Shown in pieces: positions 43,134 through 52,483 of a DNA stretch of 64,000 nucleotides. Origin of the DNA: Burkholderia sp. GAS332 (GTDB lineage Bacteria; Pseudomonadota; Gammaproteobacteria; Burkholderiales; Burkholderiaceae). Where the stretch lies: NCBI GenBank assembly GCA_900142905.1, contig FSRV01000002.1:4464001-4528000 (forward strand), given 5' to 3'. Each line of letters opens with the position of its first letter. Position 1 is the first letter of the stretch. The translations under genes and the position numbers were made by a program. The notes under the pieces were generated by a model. It made no database searches. It was not told where the DNA came from and worked only from the letters and a program-made list of their open reading frames with translations.

Positions 43134-43165
43134 GGCGAATCGGCGAATCGGCGAATCGGCGAACC
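43134..43165. repeat. Tandem array of an 8-bp unit (4 copies)
   Basis: GGCGAATC at 43134, 43142 and 43150, then GGCGAACC at 43158. Adjacent units create GAATCGGC, part of the nearby TGGCC palindrome sequence, so the array resembles stacked half-sites. No spacer structure of a CRISPR type. Confidence 0.85.
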
Positions 43166-43824
43166 GCCGTACTGGGCGTCTGATTCTACCCGTCTAAACA
43201 GATAAGTTTTGGAAAGGCACATCGCGACAAAAACTGAGACGGAATGTATAGCAAGAATATTTATTTGTTTATATGCAGCTCTGAATAATTTTTTTGCCCA
43301 TGCATGCGAATTGATCAATGCAGTTGAAATATATTGTAATGTATGAATATGGAGAGTGTATTGACCCAATCGGATGCATTCGCTAGGCGACGCCGTGCAC
43401 TGCGCAAAGACCAGCGGCTGACGCCTGGACCCTGGGTGCCTCAGGTCATTCGTGGCGCAGGGTGTATGGGCTTGCTCTCCTCAGACAGAAGTTGTCCGAT
43501 AACCGCCGCAAAGTGGTCGGGCAATCTGGATGCGGTAAAATTACCCTCGGCTCCTCGAGATATACGCTGACAGGTGAGTACCACGCAATCGTTATCCGAC
43601 CGGGCCGTAGTCCGGGGCTTGTCGATGTTTAGAGGACATCGCGACGAGGTACGTCATGGGATGAGGGAATCCGCACATTAATCCAATGCGACACGGCGCG
43701 AGCCGACTCGACTTTTCCCTTGCCGTGAGATTCGGCGATTCAATTGGGAGCTGGCGTTATTCGAGCCGTAGGCTTTGAACGTGTCGATCGCCTTTCGGAC
43801 TATTTAGCGCTCTGACGCAGTGCC

Positions 43825-43846
43825 AGCCGCCGAATGGCGGCTTTTT
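43825..43846 (+). terminator. Intrinsic terminator
   Basis: AGCCGCC (43825-43831), loop GAAT, GGCGGCT (43836-43842), with the final T starting a run of five T. A clean terminator on the plus strand, with no convincing protein gene upstream of it for 800 bp. Confidence 0.75.
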
Positions 43847-44074
43847 GGGTGTGCACGGTCTGCAACCGTTCAGCAGGCGTTCGTTTATGATTCGCCCGGA
43901 TTCTCAAGGAGGGCGCTCCCTGCACACGGGCAGCGCTTGTATCATGTAAAGCGCTCCGTTCAACTCGGTCATCGCACAGGCATCGCTGCAGGCGCAGCCG
44001 AGGTGGATAAAAATATTTAGCAAACGATTGCGCATAGGGCTAAAAAAGCGCTAAGCGTGACCGTTAACGGGTTC

Positions 44075-44260
44075 ATGCACAAACAAGACATTCAAACAAT
44101 TGTTTCCGCAGCTCGCGAAACAGCCGATTCAATCGTCGGCGCGCGCGCGTGGAAGACGGCCGAAGACGCCAATGCGATGCACGACGTGATCTTCTGGGAC
44201 ATGGTCGCGAAGCGATTGCCTAACACGAACATCGCCGACCTACTGTCAATGTTCGAATAG
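44075..44260 (+). CDS. Small hypothetical protein, 61 residues
   Basis: From the ATG at 44075 the product begins MHKQDIQTIVSAARETADSI and ends IADLLSMFE. It is soluble, acidic and helical. A GTG 18 bp upstream would give a longer form. The SD is poor. Composition is protein-like, but no family is recognised. Confidence 0.45.
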   Translation: MHKQDIQTIVSAARETADSIVGARAWKTAEDANAMHDVIFWDMVAKRLPNTNIADLLSMFE

Positions 44261-44386
44261 ACTGCGCCGTCGACACGGCGTATCTTGCCGCACAAATGCT
44301 TCGAAGCCATGACACGGTGTGCAGTTAGCCACGCGATCGCGGCCGTGCCCGACGTCCGTCAATTGGCGTGCGAAGCATTCCCATCA

Positions 44387-44641
44387 CTATTGATCATCCA
44401 GCCCGATCAGCGAAAAGATCTTGACGACTGATCCTGGCTTCGGTTGATGCTCACCCTGTTGCTGAATGAAGACTTGCATTGCGCGCGTCATCTCCTGCCC
44501 TGAAAGTTTGCGATAGGCGCAGATGTTGTAGGTGACGCCGTGCTGCCGGTCTTTGATGAAATTATCTACGTTCGGCAGCTGCATGTTTTCCTCGAAAGCG
44601 TCACGCGATTTTCCACGCGAGTAGTTCTCGACGTCATCCAT
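44387..44641 (-). CDS. Small hypothetical protein, 84 residues
   Basis: The ATG at 44641 has AGGCGG close upstream. The product begins MDDVENYSRGKSRDAFEENM and ends VVKIFSLIGLDDQ. It is soluble and charged, and I do not recognise it. The frame is open for 63 codons further, but that part crosses a strong terminator hairpin and is not protein-like. The terminator ends 26 nt before this start, an arrangement also seen before galU. Confidence 0.5.
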   Translation of the reverse strand: MDDVENYSRGKSRDAFEENMQLPNVDNFIKDRQHGVTYNICAYRKLSGQEMTRAMQVFIQQQGEHQPKPGSVVKIFSLIGLDDQ

Positions 44642-44666
44642 ACCGCCTGGTATTGAAGAGGTCCAC

Positions 44667-44700
44667 AAAAAAAGAACCTGCCGCCCGAGGGAGCGGCAGG
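44667..44700 (-). terminator. Strong intrinsic terminator
   Basis: On the minus strand CCTGCCGC (44700-44693) pairs with GCGGCAGG (44684-44677) around an 8-nt loop, then TTC and seven T (44673-44667). A perfect 8-bp GC-rich stem with a full U-tract. Confidence 0.8.
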
Positions 44701-44745
44701 CTGAAAGATCGAGGGGTGGGGTTCGCTTGAGAGAAGCGCCCCTCG
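44667..44745 (-). ncRNA. Candidate small RNA or leader ending in the terminator at 44667
   Basis: Directly upstream of the terminator on the minus strand is a second stem: CGAGGGG (44745-44739) pairs with CCCCTCG (44716-44710), and inside it CGCTT pairs with AAGCG around a 5-nt loop, with an asymmetric bulge. Two consecutive stems followed by a U-tract, with no gene upstream on that strand for 400 bp, is the profile of a small RNA or an attenuated leader. The 5' end is unknown, and no promoter was fixed. Confidence 0.4.
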
Positions 44746-45131
44746 AAAGACCGAAGCTGAGTTTAGTCGCTCGAAGCAGGCGGCGGACGCAAGCGGCGGA
44801 TGGGGTCACATTCTTGACCGAACACGACATGAAATAGCGTTCATCCCGTCAGGACCGGTCAAAACGTTCGGGATTAAACGAGATCGCGCGGCCCTCGCCG
44901 ACCGAGCGCCGACGCTCAATCAGGCCGCTCGGACCACTCAGTTGACCAGCATGTTTACCTTCGGTCGATGCAGGCAAACGGCCGAGAATTAAACCTGAAA
45001 ATCAAAACAATACATTAACAAAAACTGGCTACTGCTCGATACGATAGTGGAAAACGCTGCCTGTCGGCCACAACAGTGGTCTTTAGCAACGGGCATCCAT
45101 TCCCTTTCCAAACCAGCCCTCAACGCCTCCT
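44746..45131. other. Intergenic region before alr
   Basis: 386 bp. The promoter of alr and the 5' end of the candidate small RNA should lie here. Around 44995-45025 the sequence is A-rich on the plus strand. No gene and no well-spaced promoter pair was identified. Confidence 0.4.
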
Positions 45132-46208
45132 ATGCCACGCCCGATCGTTGCACAGATTCATCCCGACGCAGTCGCCCACAACCTCTCCCTCGTCAAGCAG
45201 CGTGCGCCTCGATCGCGGACTTGGGCCGTCGTCAAAGCCAACGCCTATGGACACGGAATCGATCGCGTGTTCCCGGCACTCGCGAAGGCCGACGGCATCG
45301 CGCTGCTCGATCTCGACGAAGCGGTCCGCGTGCGTGAGTTGGGTTGGACCAAGCCGGTTCTTCTCCTGGAAGGTGTCTTCAGGCCAGGTGACGTGCAAAT
45401 CGCCCAACAGTTCGATCTTTCTGTAGCCGTGCATTGCCGTGAGCAACTCGACCTGTTGCGCCTGTCGCCGTCGCGTGAGCGCATCAACGTGCATCTGAAG
45501 ATGAACTCCGGGATGAATCGCCTGGGATTCCGGCCCGATTCGTACCGCGCCGCGTGGGAGGAGGCCAGTTCAATTCCAGGCATCTCGAACATCACCTTGA
45601 TGAGCCACTTCGCGAATGCCGACGATGGCGACGTGGCATGGCAGATGGATCGCTTCGATGCAGTGACTGAAGGCATACCGGGTGAACGAAGTCTCGCGAA
45701 TTCAGCGGCCGTTCTGTGGCATCCCCAGGCTCATCGTGACTGGGTGCGCCCAGGCGTCGTGCTGTACGGCGGCTCGCCCACCGGTCAGTCGCGCCACATT
45801 GACGACGTAGGCTTGCGCGCCTCGATGACGCTCAAGAGCGAAGTGATCGGCGTGCAGTCATTGTCAGCGCAGGAGACCGTCGGCTATGGCCGTGCCTTCG
45901 CCGCGAATACCGACATGCGTATCGGTGTGGTGGCATGCGGCTATGCGGACGGATACCCCCGGCACGCATCGACGGGTACGCCCATCGCGGTCGACGGAAT
46001 CATGACGCAAGTGGTTGGCCGCGTCTCGATGGACATGCTCACCGTCGACCTGACGCCGTGCCCGCATGCGCAGGTGGGTTCAAAGGTCGAACTATGGGGC
46101 GAGCAGGTCAAGATCGATGACGTCGCGCATGCCTCGGGGACGATTGGGTACGAACTGATGTGCGCTTTGGCAAAACGGGTGCCGGTAGAGGTGAAAGCAG
46201 CGCACTAG
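45132..46208 (+). CDS. alr: Alanine racemase
   Basis: 358 residues, normal length. The PLP-binding Lys35 lies in [12 protein letters not shown], and Tyr252 in VGYGRAF is the second catalytic base. NSGMNRLGF and [13 protein letters not shown] are further marks. It converts L-Ala to D-Ala for peptidoglycan in the cytoplasm. No strong SD is seen before the ATG. The gene is monocistronic, with a GGDEF/EAL gene 84 bp downstream on the same strand. Burkholderiaceae may have alr and dadX; no dadA is adjacent, so alr is preferred. Confidence 0.95.
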   Translation: MPRPIVAQIHPDAVAHNLSLVKQRAPRSRTWAVVKANAYGHGIDRVFPALAKADGIALLDLDEAVRVRELGWTKPVLLLEGVFRPGDVQIAQQFDLSVAVHCREQLDLLRLSPSRERINVHLKMNSGMNRLGFRPDSYRAAWEEASSIPGISNITLMSHFANADDGDVAWQMDRFDAVTEGIPGERSLANSAAVLWHPQAHRDWVRPGVVLYGGSPTGQSRHIDDVGLRASMTLKSEVIGVQSLSAQETVGYGRAFAANTDMRIGVVACGYADGYPRHASTGTPIAVDGIMTQVVGRVSMDMLTVDLTPCPHAQVGSKVELWGEQVKIDDVAHASGTIGYELMCALAKRVPVEVKAAH

Positions 46209-46292
46209 TGGTGCAACCAGGCATTTTTTGTGTTTACGTACTAATTGCGAGGAGCGTACGATTCGACCCACTAACCACAAAATGCGTAGGTC

Positions 46293-48227
46293 ATGGCTTT
46301 CAGCGAACCAAGGTCTCCATTTTTCAAGTGGGTCGTGTCCTCCGCTCAGGAGCTGAGCGCCGAGAATCGGCAAATATTGCTGGCCAACCTGTTCACGCGC
46401 ACTGCGTCGATCGTCTTTGCGTCGATCTGCGAAATCAGTGTTTGCGCGACCGCGTTCTATCTCCATCCAAAAGTCCTTTACGCATGCTGGGGCAGCGCCG
46501 TCGTCGTGTTGTTGATTACGCGCCTTGTCTTGATCTGGCTGTGTTGCCGGCGCAGCGCGCTGGGTCAGCCGACACCCACATCGGCATTTCTTTTCGCGAG
46601 CCTTCTATGGAGCGCGCTTTTCGGGTTCGGCACCTTCTTGTGCAATACCAGCGGAGATCAGACGCTTTTCCTGCTCGGCAACGTTTGCGCGGTGGGTGTG
46701 ATCGGCGGCCTCGCTGGACGAAACGCCGGGACGCCGCGTCTCGCGCTGCTGCAGATTTCGTTCATTCTCGGGCTGTTAGGCGTGGGGGCGGCGCTTTCTC
46801 CCGGCTCCGGCAAGCTCGTGCTGCTCTTTCAGGCGCCGTTTTGCGCCGCTGGCTTCTTTACGGTTGCACTGCGTAGCAATCGTGACACCGTAGCGTTGCT
46901 GCTGGCACGCGAAAACAGCCATCGCCTTGCCCATGAGGACAGCCTCACCGGCCTGCCCAATCGCGCGCGGATCAGCGAGCTCCTGCTGGAGCGTACCGAG
47001 GCAGGCTTGTTGCGTCAGGATCAATTGTTCGCTGTTCTGCTGATCGATCTCGACGGCTTCAAGGCGATCAACGACAGCCTGGGCCATGCCGCCGGCGATC
47101 AAATCCTTCAGGAAGCGGCGGTTCGATTGCGTGAAGTATTGCCGGCCGGCGATCTCGTGGGGCGGCTGGCCGGCGACGAGTTCGTCGCCATTTCCGACGG
47201 CACGGGGCTGAACCGCGACGTACGGTTGCTGGCGGACCGGATCGTCAAGACGCTGGCGCGGCCTTTCGCACTCAGCGAGGCGCGAGTGCATATCGGTGCG
47301 AGCGTGGGCGTTTCGCTCTATCCGGAACACGCCAGGACCGGGCCGCACTTGTTGATCTGCGCGGATCGCGCCTTGTACTCGGTCAAACGCAGCGGCAAAA
47401 GCGCGTTCGCGCTCTTCGATGCCGTCAGGCACGCGTCCGACGAAAGTTTGAGCCTCCTGCGAAGCGATCTGGAAGGCGCGATGCAGTCCTTCAGCGGTTT
47501 GCGGATGGAGTATCAACCCATCGTCGATCTCAGCGATGGGACCATTTCCGGTCGCGAGGCATTGATTCGCTGGACCCACCCGACCCGCGGTGAACTCTCT
47601 CCTTCGGCATTCATCCCGACCGCCGAACGGACGGGCCTCATCCTCGCATTGGGCGAGTGGGCCTTGCTGCAATCATGCCTGGAAGCTGCAAACTGGCGTG
47701 ACGGCGTGACTGTCGCGGTCAATGTCTCACCGGTGCAGTTGCGGGAGGAAACGTTTGCGTCGGCTGTGGCGGCGATCCTTCACAAGACCAGACTACCGCC
47801 GGCGCGCCTGAATATCGAGGTCACTGAAACGGTGCTGTTGAATGACGATACGGTCACCCAGCGTAACGTCGGAAAGCTTCGCGCGCTGGGAATCGGGCTC
47901 GCGCTCGATGACTTTGGCACCGGTTTTTCGACGATGTCGACCCTCATGCACTTCTCGTTCGACAAGCTCAAGATCGACAGTTCGTTCGTGAAGGAGTCCG
48001 TGCATCGGCGCGAATCCGCGGCCGTGGTTCGCGGGATTGTGGCTCTGGCACGGGAGATCGGCATACCGACCACGGCAGAAGGCATTGAGACGCAGGAACA
48101 GCTGAATTTTGTGCGCGTCTGCGGATGCACCCATGCCCAAGGCTTTCTTCTCGGGAAGCCGGTACGGGGGGATGAGATTCCACAGATCGACACCAGGCTC
48201 GCTGCGCACTCCACGGATAAGGGGTGA
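46293..48227 (+). CDS. Membrane-bound GGDEF-EAL cyclic-di-GMP protein
   Basis: 644 residues. About six N-terminal helices (residues about 35-195) form an unknown membrane sensor. The GGDEF domain follows (DSLTGLPNRARISELL) with its active site RLAGDEF near residue 292, i.e. AGDEF, a variant that can remain active. The RxxD inhibition site that should lie upstream reads PAGD and is absent. The EAL domain keeps EALIRW (about 423), NVSPVQL, DDFGTGFS, KIDSSF and TAEGIET, so phosphodiesterase residues look complete. The protein is likely a c-di-GMP hydrolase or dual enzyme tuned by the membrane domain. A link to the exopolysaccharide locus is plausible but unproven. Confidence 0.9.
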   Translation: MAFSEPRSPFFKWVVSSAQELSAENRQILLANLFTRTASIVFASICEISVCATAFYLHPKVLYACWGSAVVVLLITRLVLIWLCCRRSALGQPTPTSAFLFASLLWSALFGFGTFLCNTSGDQTLFLLGNVCAVGVIGGLAGRNAGTPRLALLQISFILGLLGVGAALSPGSGKLVLLFQAPFCAAGFFTVALRSNRDTVALLLARENSHRLAHEDSLTGLPNRARISELLLERTEAGLLRQDQLFAVLLIDLDGFKAINDSLGHAAGDQILQEAAVRLREVLPAGDLVGRLAGDEFVAISDGTGLNRDVRLLADRIVKTLARPFALSEARVHIGASVGVSLYPEHARTGPHLLICADRALYSVKRSGKSAFALFDAVRHASDESLSLLRSDLEGAMQSFSGLRMEYQPIVDLSDGTISGREALIRWTHPTRGELSPSAFIPTAERTGLILALGEWALLQSCLEAANWRDGVTVAVNVSPVQLREETFASAVAAILHKTRLPPARLNIEVTETVLLNDDTVTQRNVGKLRALGIGLALDDFGTGFSTMSTLMHFSFDKLKIDSSFVKESVHRRESAAVVRGIVALAREIGIPTTAEGIETQEQLNFVRVCGCTHAQGFLLGKPVRGDEIPQIDTRLAAHSTDKG

Positions 48228-48259
48228 CTGCGTGTGCGTTATCCGCATTGAATTGCGCC

Positions 48260-49090
48260 TCAAACCGAACGCGCAGCGCCACCCACGCCTTCAACCCCTG
48301 CGCGTGCCCGGCGTGATCCCGCGCGCGCCCCGTTCGTACCGGGTTTGCCACCCCCAAGATAGGCATCGCGCAACGCATCCAGTTCCAGCAATGCGTCCGC
48401 TTTTCCATGCGCCACCACGCGCCCGCCTTCGAGGACATACCCGGACTGCGCATACCGCAGCGCGATCGTCGCATTCTGCTCCGCCAGCAAAAAGCTCACG
48501 CCGTCGTCGCGATTGAGTGCAGCCACCGTCTCGAAGATCTCTTCGACGACTTGCGGGGCGAGGCCCATCGAAGGTTCGTCGAGCAACACCAGCGCGGGCC
48601 GCGCCATCAACGCGCGGCCGATCGCAACCATCTGCTGTTCCCCGCCGGACGTATAGCCAGCAAGCGCCTTACGACGCTCCTTGAGCCGCGGAAAGAGCCC
48701 GTAGATACGTTCAAGATCCGCCTCGAGGTCAGCTCGATCAGGCCGCCGCACAAAAGCGCCAAGCCGCAGATTCTCTTCGACGGACAAATGCGCAAAGCAA
48801 CGCCGTCCTTCCAGCACCTGGACGAGCCCACGTTCGGCGAGCGTCCACGGGGCAGCGTCGGTAATCGCGTCGCCGCGATACGCAATGCGGCCCGACGTCA
48901 GTTCGCCCCGTTCGGCACGAATCAGGTTCGAGACGGCTTTCAGCGTGGTCGTTTTGCCGGCGCCATTGCCGCCCAGCAGGGCGACGATGGCGCCGGACGG
49001 TACCGTCAGAGACACGCCGCGCAATGCCGGAATGAGTTGGCTATACGTCACGGCAATGTCCTCGACCTGCAGGATCGGGGCGGCGCTCAT
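48260..49090 (-). CDS. Branched-chain-type ABC transporter ATP-binding protein (LivF-like)
   Basis: 276 residues from the ATG at 49090, after AAGGA. Walker A reads GGNGAGKTT, the signature TSGGEQQMVAIGRAL, and Walker B LVLLDEPSMGL. LivF proteins usually have 235-250 residues; here a Gly/Ala/Arg-rich tail of about 30 residues (beginning GGKPGTNGARAG) is added. It is the last gene of a minus-strand operon led by msuE and sfnG. The substrate-binding protein gene ends 2 bp before it. Confidence 0.93.
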   Translation of the reverse strand: MSAAPILQVEDIAVTYSQLIPALRGVSLTVPSGAIVALLGGNGAGKTTTLKAVSNLIRAERGELTSGRIAYRGDAITDAAPWTLAERGLVQVLEGRRCFAHLSVEENLRLGAFVRRPDRADLEADLERIYGLFPRLKERRKALAGYTSGGEQQMVAIGRALMARPALVLLDEPSMGLAPQVVEEIFETVAALNRDDGVSFLLAEQNATIALRYAQSGYVLEGGRVVAHGKADALLELDALRDAYLGGGKPGTNGARAGSRRARAGVEGVGGAARSV

Positions 49091-49092
49091 GC

Positions 49093-50454
49093 TCAGAGAT
49101 CCTTGCTGCAATCGCGCGGCGTAATACCCTTTTCCTTGGCGTAGGCGTTCGCCGATTTCTCGATGATCGGACGCAGCAGCGCACGATCCGCCTGGACCCA
49201 GCCGCTGATGACTTTCCATTGCTGGCCGTCCCATTGCTGGAAACGTACGGCGCCGCCGCCCTCGTGATCGGAGCACGACAGTTTCAACGGTTGAACCAGA
49301 CCATACGCGCCCAATTGCTTGAGACGCGCGTCGTCGAGATTCAAATGCTCGAAACCCCAGCGCACCTGTTCGCCCGTCAGCGGTTTGTTGCCATACTTGG
49401 CCTGAGCCACGCGCAACGCTTCGACATTGAGAATGCCGTTGACGACGCCCAGGTTGTAGTACACCGTGCCGAAGCGCGCGGGGTCTTTCAGGTTGCCGTT
49501 GCCGGGTTGGATCACATACTGGTTGATCGCCTGAAGCACCGGGAAGTCGGTACCCGACGGATGCGTGGTGATCGAAATGAAGCCCTTCGCGGCATCGCCT
49601 GCCGGACGCGCATCTTCTTCCGAATTGCTCCAGATATTGCCGATGATGTGATTCGCCGGAAAGCCCACCTTCTGCGCCGACTTCAACGCGACGGGATTCA
49701 TCACGCCCCAGCCACGCAGAATCACCCAGTCCGGATTGATTCGGTGGATGGTGAGCCACTGCGAGCCTTGCTCGTTACCCGGGTGCGGCACTTCGATCTG
49801 CGTGAGTTCGAAGCCGTACTTCTTGGAGAGTGCATCGAGCACGGGAATCGTCTCGCGGCCATAAGGAGAACCGTGGTAGAGCACCACGATCTTCTTACCT
49901 TTGAGCTGATTCAACCCGCCTGACTGCTGACCGATGTAATTGATGATGGCCGAGACTTCGCTATACGGGTTGAGTTGAAGCGGAAACACGTACGGAAACA
50001 CCGCGCCGTCGGTGGAATCCGTGCGACCGTGATTGATCGTGACTAGCGGAATCTTGTCAGCAGTCGAGCGGTCGAGCGTGGCATAGGCGATTCCGACCGA
50101 GAGTGGATTGGTCGCTGCGGCCGGCGCGCCGTTCAAACCGCCCTTGAGCCGCTCGTAGCACTCCACGCCTTTTTCCACGACGTATTCGGTTTCGCATTCG
50201 CTCCACGTGAGCTTGACTCCATTGACGCCCCCATCGCGCTTATTGATGAGGTTCATATAGTCGATAAAGCCGCCGAAGAAGCCACTGCCGCCTGCCGCAT
50301 ACGGACCGACGCGGTAGCTTTGCAGCGGGAAGTACTCTTCGCCCGCGGCCTGTGCAGTGGACGTAAAGCCGGCTGTGAGCGCAAGCATCAGGCTCGCAGC
50401 AGCGGCGGCGCGCGAAAGCGGTCCGCGTCTTTTAAAAGAGTCGATGAAATTCAT
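49093..50454 (-). CDS. Branched-chain-type ABC transporter substrate-binding protein
   Basis: 453 residues with a Sec signal ending TSTAQA (about 36). It is a type-I periplasmic binding protein: VNGVKLTWSECETEYVVEKG, then PLVTINHGRTDSTDGAVFPY, VVLYHGSPYGRETIPVL and DWVILRGWGVMNP. The ligand pocket belongs to the large subgroup often found with acyl-CoA-ligase genes and not to the Leu/Ile/Val binding proteins. In this operon it is probably the periplasmic receptor for an organosulfur compound or its product (inference). Start at 50454 after AAGG; 58 bp from the permease gene. Confidence 0.9.
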   Translation of the reverse strand: MNFIDSFKRRGPLSRAAAAASLMLALTAGFTSTAQAAGEEYFPLQSYRVGPYAAGGSGFFGGFIDYMNLINKRDGGVNGVKLTWSECETEYVVEKGVECYERLKGGLNGAPAAATNPLSVGIAYATLDRSTADKIPLVTINHGRTDSTDGAVFPYVFPLQLNPYSEVSAIINYIGQQSGGLNQLKGKKIVVLYHGSPYGRETIPVLDALSKKYGFELTQIEVPHPGNEQGSQWLTIHRINPDWVILRGWGVMNPVALKSAQKVGFPANHIIGNIWSNSEEDARPAGDAAKGFISITTHPSGTDFPVLQAINQYVIQPGNGNLKDPARFGTVYYNLGVVNGILNVEALRVAQAKYGNKPLTGEQVRWGFEHLNLDDARLKQLGAYGLVQPLKLSCSDHEGGGAVRFQQWDGQQWKVISGWVQADRALLRPIIEKSANAYAKEKGITPRDCSKDL

Positions 50455-50512
50455 ACTTGATAGACCTTGAGTAGATAAGCGATGGTTTAAGGAGCGATGG
50501 ATAAAACCGAAG

Positions 50513-51580
50513 TCATGCGCGCAGCGGCCAGTCGCGCAAACGGTTCCGCGCGGTCTGGACCAGTCTGGCGAGGCCGTCCGGTTCCTTAATGAGAAAAACA
50601 ATGATCAATGTGCCGAAGAGGATCTTCTGCAGGTTCTGCAACTGACCGGCTTCGATGCCCACGCTGGCAAACGCGCCCGCCGCATTCGAGAGAAGAATCG
50701 GCAACAGCACGATGAACGCCGCGCCCAGAAAATTCCCGCCGATACTGCCCATGCCGCCGATGATGATGATGAACAACACCTGAAACGACAGATTCAGATC
50801 GAAACCATGCGGCTCGACCGTACCGAGGTAGGCAAAGGCCCACAACGCGCCCGCAATGCCGATCACGAATGAACTCAGTGCGAATGCGAGCAACTTGGTG
50901 CGGCCGATCGGAATACCGATCACGCGCGCGGCGGTGTCCATGTCGCGCACGGCCATCCAGCGGCGACCGAGTTCGCTGCGTACGAGCCGGGTCGCAAGAA
51001 TGAACAGGACGGTGGTAACGGCGAGTACGAGTAGATAGCGTGCGGGCGGCGTATCGATTTTCCAGCCGAACGCCGTGAGGCGCGGCGCGCTGAGTACGCC
51101 CGAGGTGTCGTCGTTGGAGAACCAGCTGACCCGCGTAAAGATCCATTCGACAAAGAACTGTGCGGCCAGTGTCGAGACGATCAGGTAGAAACCTTTAATG
51201 CGCAGACTCGGTAAACCGAACACGGCGCCGACCGCGGCAGTGATCAATCCCCCAAGCAACAGATCGACGACCAGCGGCAAGCCTGGCACCCGCACCATCA
51301 GGTTATAGGTGGTATAGGCGCCGACCGACATGAACGCGGCGGAGCCGAGCGAGAGCTGGCCCGCGTAGCCGGTGACCAGGTTCAGCCCGAGTCCCGCGAG
51401 AGACAGCACGAGGAAGGGAATCAGGATCGCGTTGAGCCAATAGTCGTTGCCGAGGAGCGGCACGGCGATGAACGCGATCAGCGTGAGAATCGCCGTGAGC
51501 CCTAGCTTAAGCTGCGGCACGCGCCGCGGGTATGGTTTGAACGTGCGTGGTGCATTCAGGGTGGCGCGTTGCGTTGACAT
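50513..51580 (-). CDS. Branched-chain-type ABC transporter permease (LivM-like)
   Basis: 355 residues. About ten helices with the LivM core GLGLNLVTGYAGQLSLGSAAF and, near the C terminus, GGMGSIGGNFLGAAF, the loop that contacts the ATPase. It starts at 51580 (MSTQRATLNAP) with GAGG 7 nt upstream; a GTG 12 bp earlier is possible. It forms the membrane channel with the LivH-like protein, whose gene ends 8 bp before it. Confidence 0.93.
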   Translation of the reverse strand: MSTQRATLNAPRTFKPYPRRVPQLKLGLTAILTLIAFIAVPLLGNDYWLNAILIPFLVLSLAGLGLNLVTGYAGQLSLGSAAFMSVGAYTTYNLMVRVPGLPLVVDLLLGGLITAAVGAVFGLPSLRIKGFYLIVSTLAAQFFVEWIFTRVSWFSNDDTSGVLSAPRLTAFGWKIDTPPARYLLVLAVTTVLFILATRLVRSELGRRWMAVRDMDTAARVIGIPIGRTKLLAFALSSFVIGIAGALWAFAYLGTVEPHGFDLNLSFQVLFIIIIGGMGSIGGNFLGAAFIVLLPILLSNAAGAFASVGIEAGQLQNLQKILFGTLIIVFLIKEPDGLARLVQTARNRLRDWPLRA

Positions 51581-51588
51581 GGGCAGCC

Positions 51589-52470
51589 TCACACGCGTTC
51601 AACGGCAGGTTCGCCGAATAAACCCACAGGTCGCGCGAGTAGAAATAGCATCGCGAGCAGATAGGGAAACCAGTTTTCGATCCCGCCGCCGAGCAGGCTG
51701 CCGATATAGACCTCGGCAAGCTTCTCCGATGCGCCGATTAACAAGCCGCCGACAATCGCGCCGCCGATCGACGAGAATCCACCGATGATCAGCACCGGTA
51801 GCGCCTTCAGCACAACCAGCGACAGCGAGAACTGCACGCCGAGCCGCGCGCCCCACAGCAGCCCCGCCACCAGACTGACAAAGCCGGCCAGCGCCCACAC
51901 GATCGCCCACACGCGCGGCAGCCGTATACCGATGGCAAGCGCCGCGAGCGGATCGTCGGCGACGGCACGCAACGACAACCCAAGGCGCGTGCGATTGGTC
52001 AGGAGTGACAGGCCGACCACCAGCACGCCGGCGGTCGCTGCGGCAAAAACGTCGAACTGGCTGATCATGACGCCGGCCACGTTCAGCGGTTTGTCGTCGA
52101 TACCCAAATCCAGACCGTGCACCTGGGCGCCCCAGAACAATTGCGCCGCGCCTTCGAGAATGAAGCTCAAGCCGAGCGTTGCCATGAACAGGACAATCGG
52201 CGGGCGGTTCACCAGAGGCCGCAGTACGAGCCGGCCGATCAACAACGCAATCAGCACCAACGCCGCCAGGGTTATGCCGAACGCGAGCACGGGGTTCACA
52301 TGCCGTTCGACGAGGCTGACGTACGTGAGCGCACCGAACAGCACCATCGAACCCTGCGCGAAATTGAATACGCCTGACGCTTTGTAAATCAGCACGAAGC
52401 CGATGGCGACCATCGAATACATCACGCCTGCCAGCAAACCGCCGACGAGTACTTCGAGGAAAAATCCCAT
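51589..52470 (-). CDS. Branched-chain-type ABC transporter permease (LivH-like)
   Basis: 293 residues. Eight or so helices, with the opening GGLLAGVMYSMVAIGFVLIY and the ATPase-contact loop GGFSSIGGAIVGGLLIGASE. The start at 52470 (MGFFLEVLVGG) is the usual LivH N terminus; the upstream extension lacks homology. It lies 13 bp after livG-like and 8 bp before livM-like genes. Confidence 0.93.
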   Translation of the reverse strand: MGFFLEVLVGGLLAGVMYSMVAIGFVLIYKASGVFNFAQGSMVLFGALTYVSLVERHVNPVLAFGITLAALVLIALLIGRLVLRPLVNRPPIVLFMATLGLSFILEGAAQLFWGAQVHGLDLGIDDKPLNVAGVMISQFDVFAAATAGVLVVGLSLLTNRTRLGLSLRAVADDPLAALAIGIRLPRVWAIVWALAGFVSLVAGLLWGARLGVQFSLSLVVLKALPVLIIGGFSSIGGAIVGGLLIGASEKLAEVYIGSLLGGGIENWFPYLLAMLFLLARPVGLFGEPAVERV

Positions 52471-52483
52471 GTTGTTCAGTCTC

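Larger units (their letters stand above)
42988..44074. other. Gene-poor, partly A+T-rich region
   Basis: About 1.1 kb without a convincing gene. From about 43180 to 43350 the sequence is distinctly A+T-rich, unlike its surroundings. It holds a TGGCC palindrome, a four-copy 8-bp array and an intrinsic terminator. One open frame at 43343-43570 has no SD or family resemblance. From 43570 to 43700 there are several short stems (for instance GTCGATGT with ACATCGCGAC). Confidence 0.5.

Noticed and set aside
43134..43165. Octamer array considered as a CRISPR fragment
   Set aside because: Units are 8 bp with no spacers and no cas genes nearby; it is a simple tandem repeat.
43343..43570. 75-codon plus-strand frame in the gene-poor region
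   Set aside because: No SD, no family resemblance and no operon context; mentioned only as part of the region.
46776..47672. 298-codon minus-strand frame opposite the GGDEF/EAL gene
   Set aside because: Gln/Arg-rich shadow; the plus strand has all GGDEF/EAL motifs.
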